The translations under genes and the position numbers were made by a program. Below, one piece after another: positions 16,901 to 23,051 of a stretch of 31,466 bases of DNA. Numbering within the stretch: the first letter of the stretch is position 1; the number at the start of each line of letters is the position of its first letter. The notes under the pieces are model-generated. The model did no database searches, was not told where the DNA came from, and saw nothing but the letters and a program-made list of their open reading frames with translations. The stretch is from JBEKHI01 sp050012355 (GTDB taxonomy: Bacteria; Actinomycetota; Actinomycetes; Streptosporangiales; Streptosporangiaceae). Location of the stretch: positions 1-31,466 of the forward strand of contig JBEKHI010000042.1 in NCBI GenBank assembly GCA_050012355.1, given 5' to 3'.

Positions 16901-17537
16901 CGATACGACGGCATAGTACGGTACCGCCGGTCGCGCCCTGGTCCCCGCGAGCTCTTGGGTACGAGGAGACAATCCCCACGACACGCTCGGACGAGTCCGC
17001 TAGACGGCGTAGCAGCGGACCGCCGGACATGCCGTCCGGCAACTCGGGATACCTGGCCGCGAACTCGGGTACGAACGCTCTGATCGCATATGTTCGCCCG
17101 ATGAGGGCGTCGGCGGTCTCCACCCGCCCGCTGAACAGGGTTGGATAGCGCGCGGGATTACGCTGGGGGAAGCCTCCGATGCGCACCCGGTCGTATGCGT
17201 TTATGGCGTACCCGAGCGGGATCGCCACGTCGTCCAGGTAGGAGAGCAGTCGGCGGTCGGCGAGCCTGGGGGTGTCGACGGCGAGGAGTGCCGCGTCGAG
17301 CTCATCTTGGTGCGCCACGTACTTCACCGGGATATCGATGTACTCCTCGGCGGCGCTGCGGGGCTGCAGCCGTAGCCAGCCTTCCGCTGCCTTTCCGCCG
17401 ATCGCTTGCACGCAGTGCCAGGCCGACAAGACACGCGTCCCGCTGATCACGAAAGCAGCGCGGAGTTCGCCGGCTGGCCAGTCCGCGCGCTCGGCAGAGG
17501 TTAGCAGCCTGCCGACCGCGGCTTCGGCGGCCAACAT
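13959..17537 (-). CDS. Trypsin-like protease - DUF4062 - STAND NTPase - TPR protein (NLR-like)
   Basis: This 1192-residue protein has four parts. Residues 1-225 are a trypsin-like serine protease with an apparent full triad: H41 (SAWHC), D81 (DELDAALL) and S171 (GMSGGPLL). Residues about 245-345 match DUF4062 (RVYIAGTRGELDAYR, RLIDSCEILVLLLGDRYG, LAYIELEYGWA). Residues about 437-800 are a STAND/NACHT-type NTPase with Walker A GGTGKS (468-473), Walker B FLIVLDGFERLL with D551, and an STR sensor at about 607-609, followed by winged-helix-like segments (DPEEHRLLGWLSVLPGSV). The rest, about 800-1190, is alpha-helical and TPR-like. The arrangement resembles NLR-type conflict proteins, in which ligand sensing by repeats triggers NTPase oligomerisation and unleashes the effector, here a protease. 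It follows a Trypco-like gene with a 6-base gap, so the two are almost surely cotranslated. The start overlaps no strong ribosome binding site, consistent with coupling. Confidence 0.93.
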   Translation of the reverse strand: MLAAEAAVGRLLTSAERADWPAGELRAAFVISGTRVLSAWHCVQAIGGKAAEGWLRLQPRSAAEEYIDIPVKYVAHQDELDAALLAVDTPRLADRRLLSYLDDVAIPLGYAINAYDRVRIGGFPQRNPARYPTLFSGRVETADALIGRTYAIRAFVPEFAARYPELPDGMSGGPLLRRLADSSERVVGIVSSYPRARGDQGATGGTVLCRRIGDLREAFPGIAEALLDEEPQPARVLAPGNRAGRVYIAGTRGELDAYRAAAAEVCRRHGLTPVPSSAPPPGTPMSTRERLIDSCEILVLLLGDRYGERSPSEDLAYIELEYGWARSRGLTILLFQAIDGLPWAGLAKIRPEVAESAADATALRAFKERIAADHEVIPFWDLNGFRLDLYQSIELHRPPRPSGDPREDSSPKKDPLGKRRRHLPSPPAICAMPSYVGGSPFTGREHEMDVLDDWAGSQVPILVVEAIGGTGKSALTWEWTVARAAAAMPQLAGTFWWSFYDGSASIERFLRELIAYLRGLSARDASRITKDELPAVILSELRARPFLIVLDGFERLLMAYHQYDPSKVTDYDVDEDRRQNKHSMIDPAAYELVRRLTGTAPSKVLVSTRMVPDALQSPAGDLMPGVRRLRLPGLRDADTLDLLSRLGVHADAESAAKFFEPLGNHPLLIAIVAGMVRDYRPAPGNFGAWAREQPFDIRTVNLTARRNHVLDTALAGLDPEEHRLLGWLSVLPGSVRWEVLESINPYLGTHATSPATAGALLDSALRDLEIRGLLWWNRVANTYDMHPVVRAYTHERLDTGERISANQRIGDYFQALPPPRHETITSVEDLEQTITLFRALTGAGQYGSARNVWDNQLAGAMLVNLGANSSIAELLQPYEQTTVTSLRADLSISLHLAGRHERGLAVELGTMEYLLRDSDVGELRTSLGRAATHYRAMGELARYATIVAMLSRGARFDVDQQRSLVLRQAILDAIRGYYADGLGFLGTLGGELGGGNNPWLRGDARYWEFVIRYWSGDGPTIRELMKAEGNFPSWRHRLRLTELKFEILMRHEDFTGARQAADDIDRLRRIGGQEAMPAENAQVLARLGLRADAEGAIRECTGAMLRVHPFDRPYYGLAHSLRSLGRDEEAVEMAQRARRRAWANGPSYSYRWDLQRAEALLADLGAVLPPLPAAQPEDSAIPLQRGLEETLR

Positions 17538-17543
17538 GGTGAG

Positions 17544-17960
17544 CTAAGCCCGTCTCGCGAGCTTCAGCGTCACCTCGACGGTTGCCTCGCCTGAGGCCGT
17601 AAGCAGAGCCTCCACAACCTTGCCCGTACCGAGCATTGCCTTGACGCCGAATTTCAGCTCCATGTCCCCGATCTCGAGTTCTCCCGTGCCTGAGGTCCCG
17701 CCACCAAGCCCGGGCACTTGGCTGGTCATGCCGGTAACGACGCTAGCGACTACCAGTGCTACCTCGCGGCCGACTGCCTCCGCCGCGGCCCGGAGCACGT
17801 CCTCGCCCAGCTCAGCGACGCGGTTCCCCGAGTCTCCCCGGTGGCGTCCACGGCGTCCAGTGGCAGGGGCGTGCCCGGTCTCATCGAGCTCCCCGCCGTC
17901 TGTCTCCAGGGCTGAAGGCTGGGTGCCGTCCTCAAGCAGTACGCCTAGGGTGATCTCCAC
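17544..17960 (-). CDS. Trypsin-co-occurring (Trypco-like) small protein
   Basis: From GTG 17960 the product is 138 residues, starting VEITLGVLLEDG, with a polar low-complexity middle, a helix (RVAELGEDVLRAAAEAVGREVALVVASVV) and a C-terminal beta-rich segment (ELEIGDMELKFGVKAM, ASGEATVEVTLKLARR). That C-terminal pattern, FGVK...SGEA..VTL, resembles the Trypco1/CU044_2847 family, small proteins found beside trypsin-like protease genes in predicted actinobacterial conflict systems. Assignment is from memory and pattern only. An upstream in-frame ATG at 18053 exists, but that extension overlaps the mini cold-shock gene in another frame and reads as its shadow, so I prefer 17960. The gene is 6 bases from the protease-STAND gene and 16 bases after the mini-Csp stop. 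Confidence 0.7.
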   Translation of the reverse strand: MEITLGVLLEDGTQPSALETDGGELDETGHAPATGRRGRHRGDSGNRVAELGEDVLRAAAEAVGREVALVVASVVTGMTSQVPGLGGGTSGTGELEIGDMELKFGVKAMLGTGKVVEALLTASGEATVEVTLKLARRA

Positions 17961-17976
17961 GGGTGCTCGCTCGCCG

Positions 17977-18096
17977 TCAGGCGATATCTCTTGACGACTG
18001 GAATGACCGAACCTGCTCCGCCTGCGGCCCTCGCGACCCCGCGATGAAACCATAGCCCTTTTCTGAGTTGAACCACTTGACAGTGCCCCAGGTCAT
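17977..18096 (-). CDS. 39-residue internally deleted cold-shock protein (mini-Csp)
   Basis: ATG 18096 with GGGAGG upstream encodes 39 residues: MTWGTVKWFNSEKGYGFIAG followed by SRGPQAEQVRSFQSSRDIA. The first half matches the start of the intact cold-shock protein encoded just upstream (including the RNP1 KGYGFI), and the second half matches its unusual C-terminal tail (GAQAEQVRS...SRDIA). The 34 residues between, with RNP2 (DVFVHF) and most of the beta-barrel, are missing in frame. It therefore arose by tandem duplication and internal deletion. It cannot form a normal cold-shock fold and may be a relic or an expressed peptide. Its stop lies 16 bases before the Trypco start, so it is the first translated unit of the conflict operon. 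Confidence 0.75.
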   Translation of the reverse strand: MTWGTVKWFNSEKGYGFIAGSRGPQAEQVRSFQSSRDIA

Positions 18097-18146
18097 TGCG
18101 CCCTCCCGCAATTGCCGCTGTCGACGAATTAGCTCATGCCCAGATG

Positions 18147-18368
18147 CTAAGCGATGTCTCGGGACGGAACGGCTGACCGGACCTGTTCTGCTTGCGCCCC
18201 GCGGTCGCTCTGAGTGATCTCCAGCTCCACTCGCTGGCCTTCCTCAAGGCTGCGGTAGCCGTCTGCGACGATCGCCGAGAAGTGTACGAAGACGTCTTTG
18301 CCGCCGTCGACCGAAATGAAGCCGTAGCCCTTGTCGGCGTTGAACCACTTGACAGTTCCGTAGGCCAT
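18147..18368 (-). CDS. Cold-shock protein (CspA family)
   Basis: The 73-residue product is a complete cold-shock domain with GTVKWFNADKGYGFI (RNP1) and DVFVHFSAI (RNP2), then EEGQRVELEITQSDRGAQAEQV. These bind single-stranded RNA and DNA and act as RNA chaperones. The final SAVPSRDIA extends a few residues beyond the usual 67-residue form. ATG 18368 is preceded by AAAGAGGATC. The upstream region on the complement has AT-rich elements (TACTATTCGATAAT, CTATAAC) that could serve as the promoter. A truncated copy lies 50 bp downstream in the same direction. Confidence 0.95.
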   Translation of the reverse strand: MAYGTVKWFNADKGYGFISVDGGKDVFVHFSAIVADGYRSLEEGQRVELEITQSDRGAQAEQVRSAVPSRDIA

Positions 18369-18536
18369 CCCTGATCCTCTTTCCAGGTAGGCGAACTGGC
18401 GCGTTATAGCGGATTATCGAATAGTACTGGCATGCGATCGGCGTTTTCAAGAAAGGTCAAGCGCAAGTTAGTTCACGGGAGCACCGAGAGTAACAAGGAC
18501 CACATAGCAAACGCTGGAAACAGCGGAAGTGCCGGA

Positions 18537-19091
18537 TTAGCCGTCGGGCCGCAGATGGGTGCGCTGCCCGTCGTGGTCGAGGATGCACAGCACCTCGGCG
18601 GGACCGGCGCGGGTGCCGAAGGCGTGCGGGATCATGGTGGAGAATTCCGCCGCCTGGCCGGTCTCGACCAGAATGGTCCGCTCACCGAGCAGCAGCACCA
18701 GGGTCCCGGACAACACCGTCAGCCAGTCCCGGCCAGGGTGCGCCTTGAGTTCGGCGGGGGGCGCGGTGACGAGCATCTTGGCCACGGTGACGCCGGGGTC
18801 GTTCTTGAGCGTCCACATGGTGAGCCCGCGCGCCGCGTCATGCCGTGGCCTGATCACGACGTCCTCGTCGGAGTCGGTTTCCACTAGCTGATCCAGCGTG
18901 CTGCCGAGCGCGCGGGCGATCGAGGTGAGCTGGTCCAGGCTTATCCGGCGGTGGCCAGTCTCGATGCGGCTCAGGCTGGACGCGCTCAGGTGGCAGCGGG
19001 CCGCGAGGGCATCCAGCGACCAGCCCATGGCCAGCCGCATCCCCCGGATCCGGCTGCGGACCAGCGAGTCGAGATCAGCTTCTTGCGTCAT
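18537..19091 (-). CDS. XRE-family regulator with C-terminal cupin
   Basis: From ATG 19091 the 184-residue product has an XRE helix-turn-helix (about 9-70: RIRGMRLAMGWSLDALAARCHLSASSLSRIETGHRRISLDQLTSIARALG) and a cupin sensor barrel (about 100-180: VTAPPAELKAHPGRDWLTVLSGTLVLLLGERTILVETGQAAEF...PHAFG). This common actinobacterial regulator type senses a small ligand through the cupin. It is divergent from the SAM methyltransferase at 19139, with 47 bp between, and pairing with a methyltransferase gene is frequent. A perfect 7-bp inverted repeat surrounds its own start codon, suggesting autoregulation that would also affect the divergent promoter. An upstream in-frame ATG at 19118 is possible but less likely. 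Confidence 0.9.
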   Translation of the reverse strand: MTQEADLDSLVRSRIRGMRLAMGWSLDALAARCHLSASSLSRIETGHRRISLDQLTSIARALGSTLDQLVETDSDEDVVIRPRHDAARGLTMWTLKNDPGVTVAKMLVTAPPAELKAHPGRDWLTVLSGTLVLLLGERTILVETGQAAEFSTMIPHAFGTRAGPAEVLCILDHDGQRTHLRPDG

Positions 19092-19098
19092 ACGCAAG
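19082..19098. promoter_or_regulatory. Inverted repeat spanning the regulator start codon
   Basis: CTTGCGT (19082-19088) and ACGCAAG (19092-19098) are perfect reverse complements, and the three-base centre is exactly the regulator's ATG on the complement. A protein bound here would block both the regulator's start region and the short divergent promoter region. In RNA the start codon would sit in a 3-nt loop, too tight for a stable hairpin, so DNA binding is more likely. Confidence 0.5.
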
Positions 19099-19138
19099 AT
19101 AGTATGCGGTATAGGCAAAGGGCCCTTAGGGTCAGAGC

Positions 19139-20863
19139 ATGCACCAGCACAATGACGAACAAGACCTAGCCGCGCTACTGGACCTCGACGCCGAGGTGCT
19201 GCGCGACCAGTTGTCCGAGGCCACCGGCTGGCTGGCAGGCCTGGCGGGGGACATGCCGGTGCGCAAGATCCTGGACCTGGGCAGCGGAACGGGCACCGGG
19301 ACCTTCGCGCTACTCCAGCGCTTCGCCGGCGCCGAGGTGGTCGCCGTTGACATTTCTCCGCACCTGCTGCACCACCTGCGGGCTAAGGCCGCCGGCCGGG
19401 GGCTCGCGGACCGGGTGCGAACCGTCGAGGCGGACCTGGACGCGGAGTGGCCGCCCCTCACAGGCGAAGACGGCGCCGATCTGGCGTGGATGTCAGCGGC
19501 ACTACATCACATGGCCGATCCGGACCGCACGCTGCGCCAGGCGCGCGACGCGCTCCGCCCCGGCGGCCTGCTCGCCGTGGTCGAGATGACCGGCTTCCCG
19601 AGGTTCCTGCCCGACGACATCGGTCGCGGGCGACCGGGGCTTGAGGCCCGGTGTTACGCCGTGCTGGATCGGCAGCGCGCCGACGACCTGCCGCATCAAG
19701 GGGCCGACTGGGGACCGCGGCTGACCGCCGCTGGCTTCGCCGTCGAGGCGGCGCACCTGTTCGCGATCGAACTGGACCCCCCGCTTCCTGAGTCGGCGGG
19801 CCGCTACGCGCGCGCGATCTTCCAGCGCCTGCGCCCTGGGCTCGAAGACCAGCTGGACGCCGGCGACCTAGCCGTGCTTGACGCGCTCATCGATAGTGAC
19901 GGGCTGGACAGCCTGCTGCGTCGCGGCGACCTCAGCATGCGCACCACCCGCCCGGCCTGGGTGGCCCGACGACGCTTACGGTTTCTTCCCGACCGCGCCG
20001 TAACACGAGACCTGCGCGGCGGTGGGCCGTGGCCTCTCCTGGTCGCGCCACTCCGAGACCAGCGTGACACCCGGCTCGACCACCTGCAGGCCCTGGCTGG
20101 TGAACGCCAGTTTCTCGAACTCCTCGCGGCTGCGGGACGAGTCGGGCATGCCGGTCGCCTTGTAATAGACCGCGGCGGCCGCGCCGATCGTTTCCGGATC
20201 GTGCTCGGAGGTGATCTGGGAGGCGACGAGGAAGCTCCCGGGTGCGAGCGCCCCGAGCAGCGTGCCGAGAATGGCACCCGGGTTCCACTCGTCGGGGAGG
20301 AAGTGCAGCACGGCGATCATCAAGATGGCGACCGGCTTGCTGAAGTCGAGCACGTCCGCCACCTCGGCCAGAATAGTCTCTGGTTCCCTGGCGTCCGCGT
20401 AGAGATACCCGGCCGTGCCCTCCGGAGTGGAGCGCAGCAACGAACGAGCGTGGCTGATCACCAGCGGATCCCTGTCCACGTAGACCACCCGGCTGGACGG
20501 CAGCACGCGCTGGGCGATCTCGTGGACGTTCGGCGAGGTCGGGATGCCGCTGCCAATGTCGAGGTACTGGCTGATGCCTTCCTCGGCGGCGAGATAGCGC
20601 ACTGCCCGCTGCATGAACATCCGGTTTTCGCGGGCGAACACCCGGACCGTCGGCCAGACCTGCTCAGTCCGGCGGCCAAGCTCCCGGTCCGGTTCGAAGT
20701 TATCTTTCCCGCCGAGATAGTAATCGTACGCACGGGCAGGATGAGCCTGCCCGGCGGCGACGTCCGTTGGAAGTCCAGCGTCCTCCATGCCCATAACCGT
20801 ACTTGCCCGGAACCTGTCCCAAACACCTCAGATGGCGCAGCGGTGAGCCTTGTTGCTCCATAG
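19139..20863 (+). CDS. Class I SAM methyltransferase with lost stop and long antisense read-through
   Basis: Residues 1 to about 278 form a class I methyltransferase: ILDLGSGTGTGTFALLQRF (motif I), VVAVDISPHLLHHLR, a DLDAEWPPL acidic loop, ADLAWMSAALHHMADPDRTLRQARDALRPGGLLAVVEM and a C-terminal helical part ending in STMRTTRPAWVARR-like sequence (RTTRPAWVARR), the usual end of the family. Here no stop follows; the frame runs on for almost 300 codons, entirely antisense to the DUF574 methyltransferase gene (19976-20794), and stops at 20863. The tail is Arg/Gly/Asp-rich shadow sequence with no domain. The functional gene therefore ends near 19975 and the natural stop and intergenic spacer seem to have been deleted. 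Substrate unknown. It is divergent from the XRE-cupin regulator. Confidence 0.85.
   Translation: MHQHNDEQDLAALLDLDAEVLRDQLSEATGWLAGLAGDMPVRKILDLGSGTGTGTFALLQRFAGAEVVAVDISPHLLHHLRAKAAGRGLADRVRTVEADLDAEWPPLTGEDGADLAWMSAALHHMADPDRTLRQARDALRPGGLLAVVEMTGFPRFLPDDIGRGRPGLEARCYAVLDRQRADDLPHQGADWGPRLTAAGFAVEAAHLFAIELDPPLPESAGRYARAIFQRLRPGLEDQLDAGDLAVLDALIDSDGLDSLLRRGDLSMRTTRPAWVARRRLRFLPDRAVTRDLRGGGPWPLLVAPLRDQRDTRLDHLQALAGERQFLELLAAAGRVGHAGRLVIDRGGRADRFRIVLGGDLGGDEEAPGCERPEQRAENGTRVPLVGEEVQHGDHQDGDRLAEVEHVRHLGQNSLWFPGVRVEIPGRALRSGAQQRTSVADHQRIPVHVDHPAGRQHALGDLVDVRRGRDAAANVEVLADAFLGGEIAHCPLHEHPVFAGEHPDRRPDLLSPAAKLPVRFEVIFPAEIVIVRTGRMSLPGGDVRWKSSVLHAHNRTCPEPVPNTSDGAAVSLVAP
19976..20794 (-). CDS. SAM-dependent methyltransferase, DUF574/Methyltransf_19 family
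   Basis: The 272-residue product matches the actinobacteria-specific DUF574 family end to end: HPARAYDYYLGGKDNFEPDRE near the N-terminus, ENRMFMQRAVRYLAAEEGISQYLDIGSGIPTSPNVHEIAQ (SAM-binding motif I), VVYVDRDPLVISHARSLL, DVLDFSKPVAILMIAVLHFLPDE, GSFLVASQIT, and a C-terminal strand pattern around ALSCYGAVGKKP (VSCYGAVGKKP). These proteins bind SAM; their substrates are mostly unknown. The start is ATG 20794 or 20788. Its 3' end collides with the plus-strand methyltransferase, whose frame continues through it. Confidence 0.93.
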   Translation of the reverse strand: MGMEDAGLPTDVAAGQAHPARAYDYYLGGKDNFEPDRELGRRTEQVWPTVRVFARENRMFMQRAVRYLAAEEGISQYLDIGSGIPTSPNVHEIAQRVLPSSRVVYVDRDPLVISHARSLLRSTPEGTAGYLYADAREPETILAEVADVLDFSKPVAILMIAVLHFLPDEWNPGAILGTLLGALAPGSFLVASQITSEHDPETIGAAAAVYYKATGMPDSSRSREEFEKLAFTSQGLQVVEPGVTLVSEWRDQERPRPTAAQVSCYGAVGKKP

Positions 20864-21799
20864 GCTCTGCATCGCGAACGAGCCGGTGCTCAGATGCACG
20901 TCACGGAGCGGATCCCGCACCCCGAACGGCCTGCCGCCGAACACGCACTTGTCCGCGATCTCCCCGCCGCTGACCGAGTCGCGCAGGTCGATCCACCCGG
21001 AAACGGGCACCGGGTCGGTGATCGTCTCGGCGTACTCGTGGCCTCCCGCGATGCTGAACGCGTCATACCTTCCGTCGGCACCGCGGTTCACCAGGTTCTG
21101 TCCGCATAGCTTGCCCGCGTCGGGCTCGTAGGGCAGGTTCAGGAACGGGATCCCGCGTGCCGTCACCGAATGGTAAGAGCAGTACTCCGCCTTCGGGTTC
21201 ACCTTGCCGCAGCTTCCCGCGAAGCCGTCGCTGAAGCAGGTGCCCTGTTGGGTGGCGACGACCACCTGGACGTTGCTGCCCTTGAGGTGAACCTTCGCCG
21301 CGAGCTGGGTGACCACGCCGGAAAGCTGCACGGGCCCGACCATCTTCGGCGGCGCTTCGGTGTCCAGGTACGCGCCGCGCAACTGCGACTTACCGAACTC
21401 CGGGTGGCCGGTTTTGCCGCCGAACTGCGAAATGGTCGCGGACCAGCTGCCGCCGCCGAGGCCCTTGAAAAACTTGTAGACGTAGCTGAACGCTGCCTTG
21501 AACCGGGACTCGCCCCACTTCGGCCCCCAGAAGAGCAGGTAGACCGCCGGACGGGTCTGTACCGGGCCGCCGTGGTACGTGACGTCGCACTCCGGTTCCC
21601 GGCATTTCGCCGCCGCCACCGCTGGGGACTTGGTCAGCGGCGGGACGACTCCCGCGATCACGGCCGGAGTCCCGCCGACGTCCGGCAGCGCCACCAGCGT
21701 CACGTTCTCCGGAGTGACAGCCGCCCCGGCCCCGGTAGCCACCCCCGCCATCATTGTCACGCCAGCGATCAGCGGCACGACCAGGCCCCGTACCCGCAC
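20828..21799 (-). CDS. Secreted EXORDIUM-like/HEYAE protein, possible peptidase
   Basis: The 323-residue product has a signal peptide (about 1-27, ending GAGAA). The mature part contains YHGGPVQTRPAVYLLFWGPKW (about 75-95), FFKGLGGGSWSATISQF, a Cys-containing region (CFSDGFAGSCGK, EYCSYHS), and FSIAGGHEYAETITDPVPVSGWID (about 248-271), ending near GEIADKC. Bacterial proteins of this type are usually annotated as hypothetical or as EXORDIUM/phi-1-like. The invariant HEYAE with a following TDP is metalloprotease-like, but it is not a canonical HExxH, so activity is uncertain. The gene starts at ATG 21799 and is divergent from the oxidoreductase at 22053, with two tandem palindromes between. Confidence 0.75.
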   Translation of the reverse strand: MRVRGLVVPLIAGVTMMAGVATGAGAAVTPENVTLVALPDVGGTPAVIAGVVPPLTKSPAVAAAKCREPECDVTYHGGPVQTRPAVYLLFWGPKWGESRFKAAFSYVYKFFKGLGGGSWSATISQFGGKTGHPEFGKSQLRGAYLDTEAPPKMVGPVQLSGVVTQLAAKVHLKGSNVQVVVATQQGTCFSDGFAGSCGKVNPKAEYCSYHSVTARGIPFLNLPYEPDAGKLCGQNLVNRGADGRYDAFSIAGGHEYAETITDPVPVSGWIDLRDSVSGGEIADKCVFGGRPFGVRDPLRDVHLSTGSFAMQSLWSNKAHRCAI

Positions 21800-21889
21800 G
21801 TCTCTCCTCTCGGCCTACGACTGTACGCATCCTCATTACCCAGAGCGACGAAAGATTCACGCGACGCGGCACTCCAGCCGACGCTGATT

Positions 21890-21943
21890 CTGGTTGGTGC
21901 CGCGCTGACCAGGAAAGAGTCTGGTTGATGCAGCACTAACCAG
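21890..21943. promoter_or_regulatory. Two tandem quasi-palindromic operator candidates
   Basis: Two 23-bp elements, 21890-21912 and 21921-21943, share the pattern CTGGTTGRTGC-N-GCNCTRACCAG and are each imperfect inverted repeats (outer arms CTGGT/ACCAG). Their centres are 31 bp apart, close to three helical turns, so two dimers would bind on the same face of the DNA. They lie in the 253-bp gap between two divergent genes. The second copy is the more symmetrical (9 of 11 arm positions). Confidence 0.6.
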
Positions 21944-22052
21944 CAACGGCGCAAGCCGGAAGAGAAACTCGTCCGTAACGGATTCAGCCCCGTCGTTATG
22001 GTGCATAAAAGAAGACGGGGATGCGGTACGAACGTACGGGGGGAAGCGGGCA

Positions 22053-23051
22053 ATGCGCGCGGTTGTAATCAGGGAATTCGATGCGGCACCCGAGATAGCG
22101 GATTTGCCGGTCCCGCGGCCGAGAGCCGGCGAGGTGCTGATCAAGGTGGCCGCGTCCTCTGTGAACGGGATCGACGAGGCGGTCGCCGAGGGCTGGTACA
22201 AGGAGGCCATGGCGCACCGGTTCCCGGTGGTGCTCGGCATGGACGTGGCGGGGACCGTGACCGAGGCCGGGGACGGGGTGACCAGGCTGCGCGCGGGGGA
22301 CCGGGTGTTCGGCGTCATCGTGAACGCCGGGCTCGGTGCCGGGGCGTTCGCCGAGTACGCCGCCGTGCGGGCCGAGCACAACGTGGCGAAGTTGCCGGAC
22401 AACGTCCGGATGGCCGACGCGGGGGCGCTCGGCCTGGCGGGCATCGCCGCCTACGACGCGGTCCTCGCCACCGGGCCCAGGAAGGGCGAGACCGTGCTCA
22501 TCTCCGGCGCCGCGGGCGGCGACGGGGCGTACGCGGTCCAGATGGCCGCCGCTCGTGGTGCGGAGGTCATCGCCACTGCGCGTTCCGGCGAGGAGGCCGC
22601 GTTCGTGAAGGCGCTCGGCGCGCAGCGGTCGGTGGACTACACCGGCGACGCCGAGGCCGACGCCGGAACGATGGCGTCAGTGGAACCGGGCGGGATCGAT
22701 GTGATCCTGCATTTCGGGGGGGACGCCACCGGACTTGGCGCGCTGCTCAAGCCGGGCGGCCGGTTCGCCTCCACGCTCGGGGCGAGCCCGCGCCGCGACG
22801 ACGTCGAGACCTACGCCATCCGGCCGCGGGTGTCACGCCAGACGCTGAACCGGCTGTCGGCCGACGTGGTCGACGGCCAGCTCGTGGTCCCGGTCACCCG
22901 CACGTACAAGCTGGCCGAGGCGACCGACGCGCTCCGCGACTTCCGCCGCGGCGCGATGGGCAAGTACGCCATCGACGTGAACTCGTTATCCGGACGAACG
23001 TCCGTAGAATGTGCTGCTAGAGCGACACATTCTACGGACAGTTTGAGCTAG
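22053..23051 (+). CDS. Zinc-free MDR oxidoreductase (quinone oxidoreductase-like)
   Basis: The 332-residue product is a medium-chain dehydrogenase/reductase of the quinone-reductase branch: PRPRAGEVLIKVAASSVNGIDE, VLGMDVAGTVTEAGDGV, LRAGDRVFG, GAFAEYAAV, and the nucleotide-binding VLISGAAGGDGAYAVQMAAARGAEVIATA. Catalytic zinc ligands are absent, and it should use NADPH to reduce quinones or enones. The GGDG in place of the usual GGVG is a small oddity. The family normally ends near GKYAIDV; here the frame continues about 23 residues through a hairpin region to 23051, overlapping the end of the convergent MFS gene by 4 bases. ATG 22053 has GGGGGAAG upstream. Confidence 0.9.
   Translation: MRAVVIREFDAAPEIADLPVPRPRAGEVLIKVAASSVNGIDEAVAEGWYKEAMAHRFPVVLGMDVAGTVTEAGDGVTRLRAGDRVFGVIVNAGLGAGAFAEYAAVRAEHNVAKLPDNVRMADAGALGLAGIAAYDAVLATGPRKGETVLISGAAGGDGAYAVQMAAARGAEVIATARSGEEAAFVKALGAQRSVDYTGDAEADAGTMASVEPGGIDVILHFGGDATGLGALLKPGGRFASTLGASPRRDDVETYAIRPRVSRQTLNRLSADVVDGQLVVPVTRTYKLAEATDALRDFRRGAMGKYAIDVNSLSGRTSVECAARATHSTDSLS
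22991..23039. terminator. Overlapping alternative hairpins / bidirectional terminator
   Basis: GTCCGTAGAATGTG (23000-23013) and CACATTCTACGGAC (23026-23039) form a perfect 14-bp stem with a 12-nt loop. The first bases also belong to CGGACG-AA-CGTCCG (22991-23004), so the CGTCCG strand can pair with either side. The long stem lies inside the last codons of the oxidoreductase and just past the end of the convergent MFS gene, fitting a shared terminator. No T tract is present on the plus strand. Confidence 0.65.

Noticed and set aside
17961..18053. N-terminal extension of the Trypco-like protein
   Set aside because: It overlaps the mini-Csp in another frame and reads as its out-of-frame translation.
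21998..23020. 340-codon plus-strand frame overlapping the oxidoreductase
   Set aside because: Different frame of the same strand, extremely Arg/Gly-rich; the MDR frame has all family motifs.
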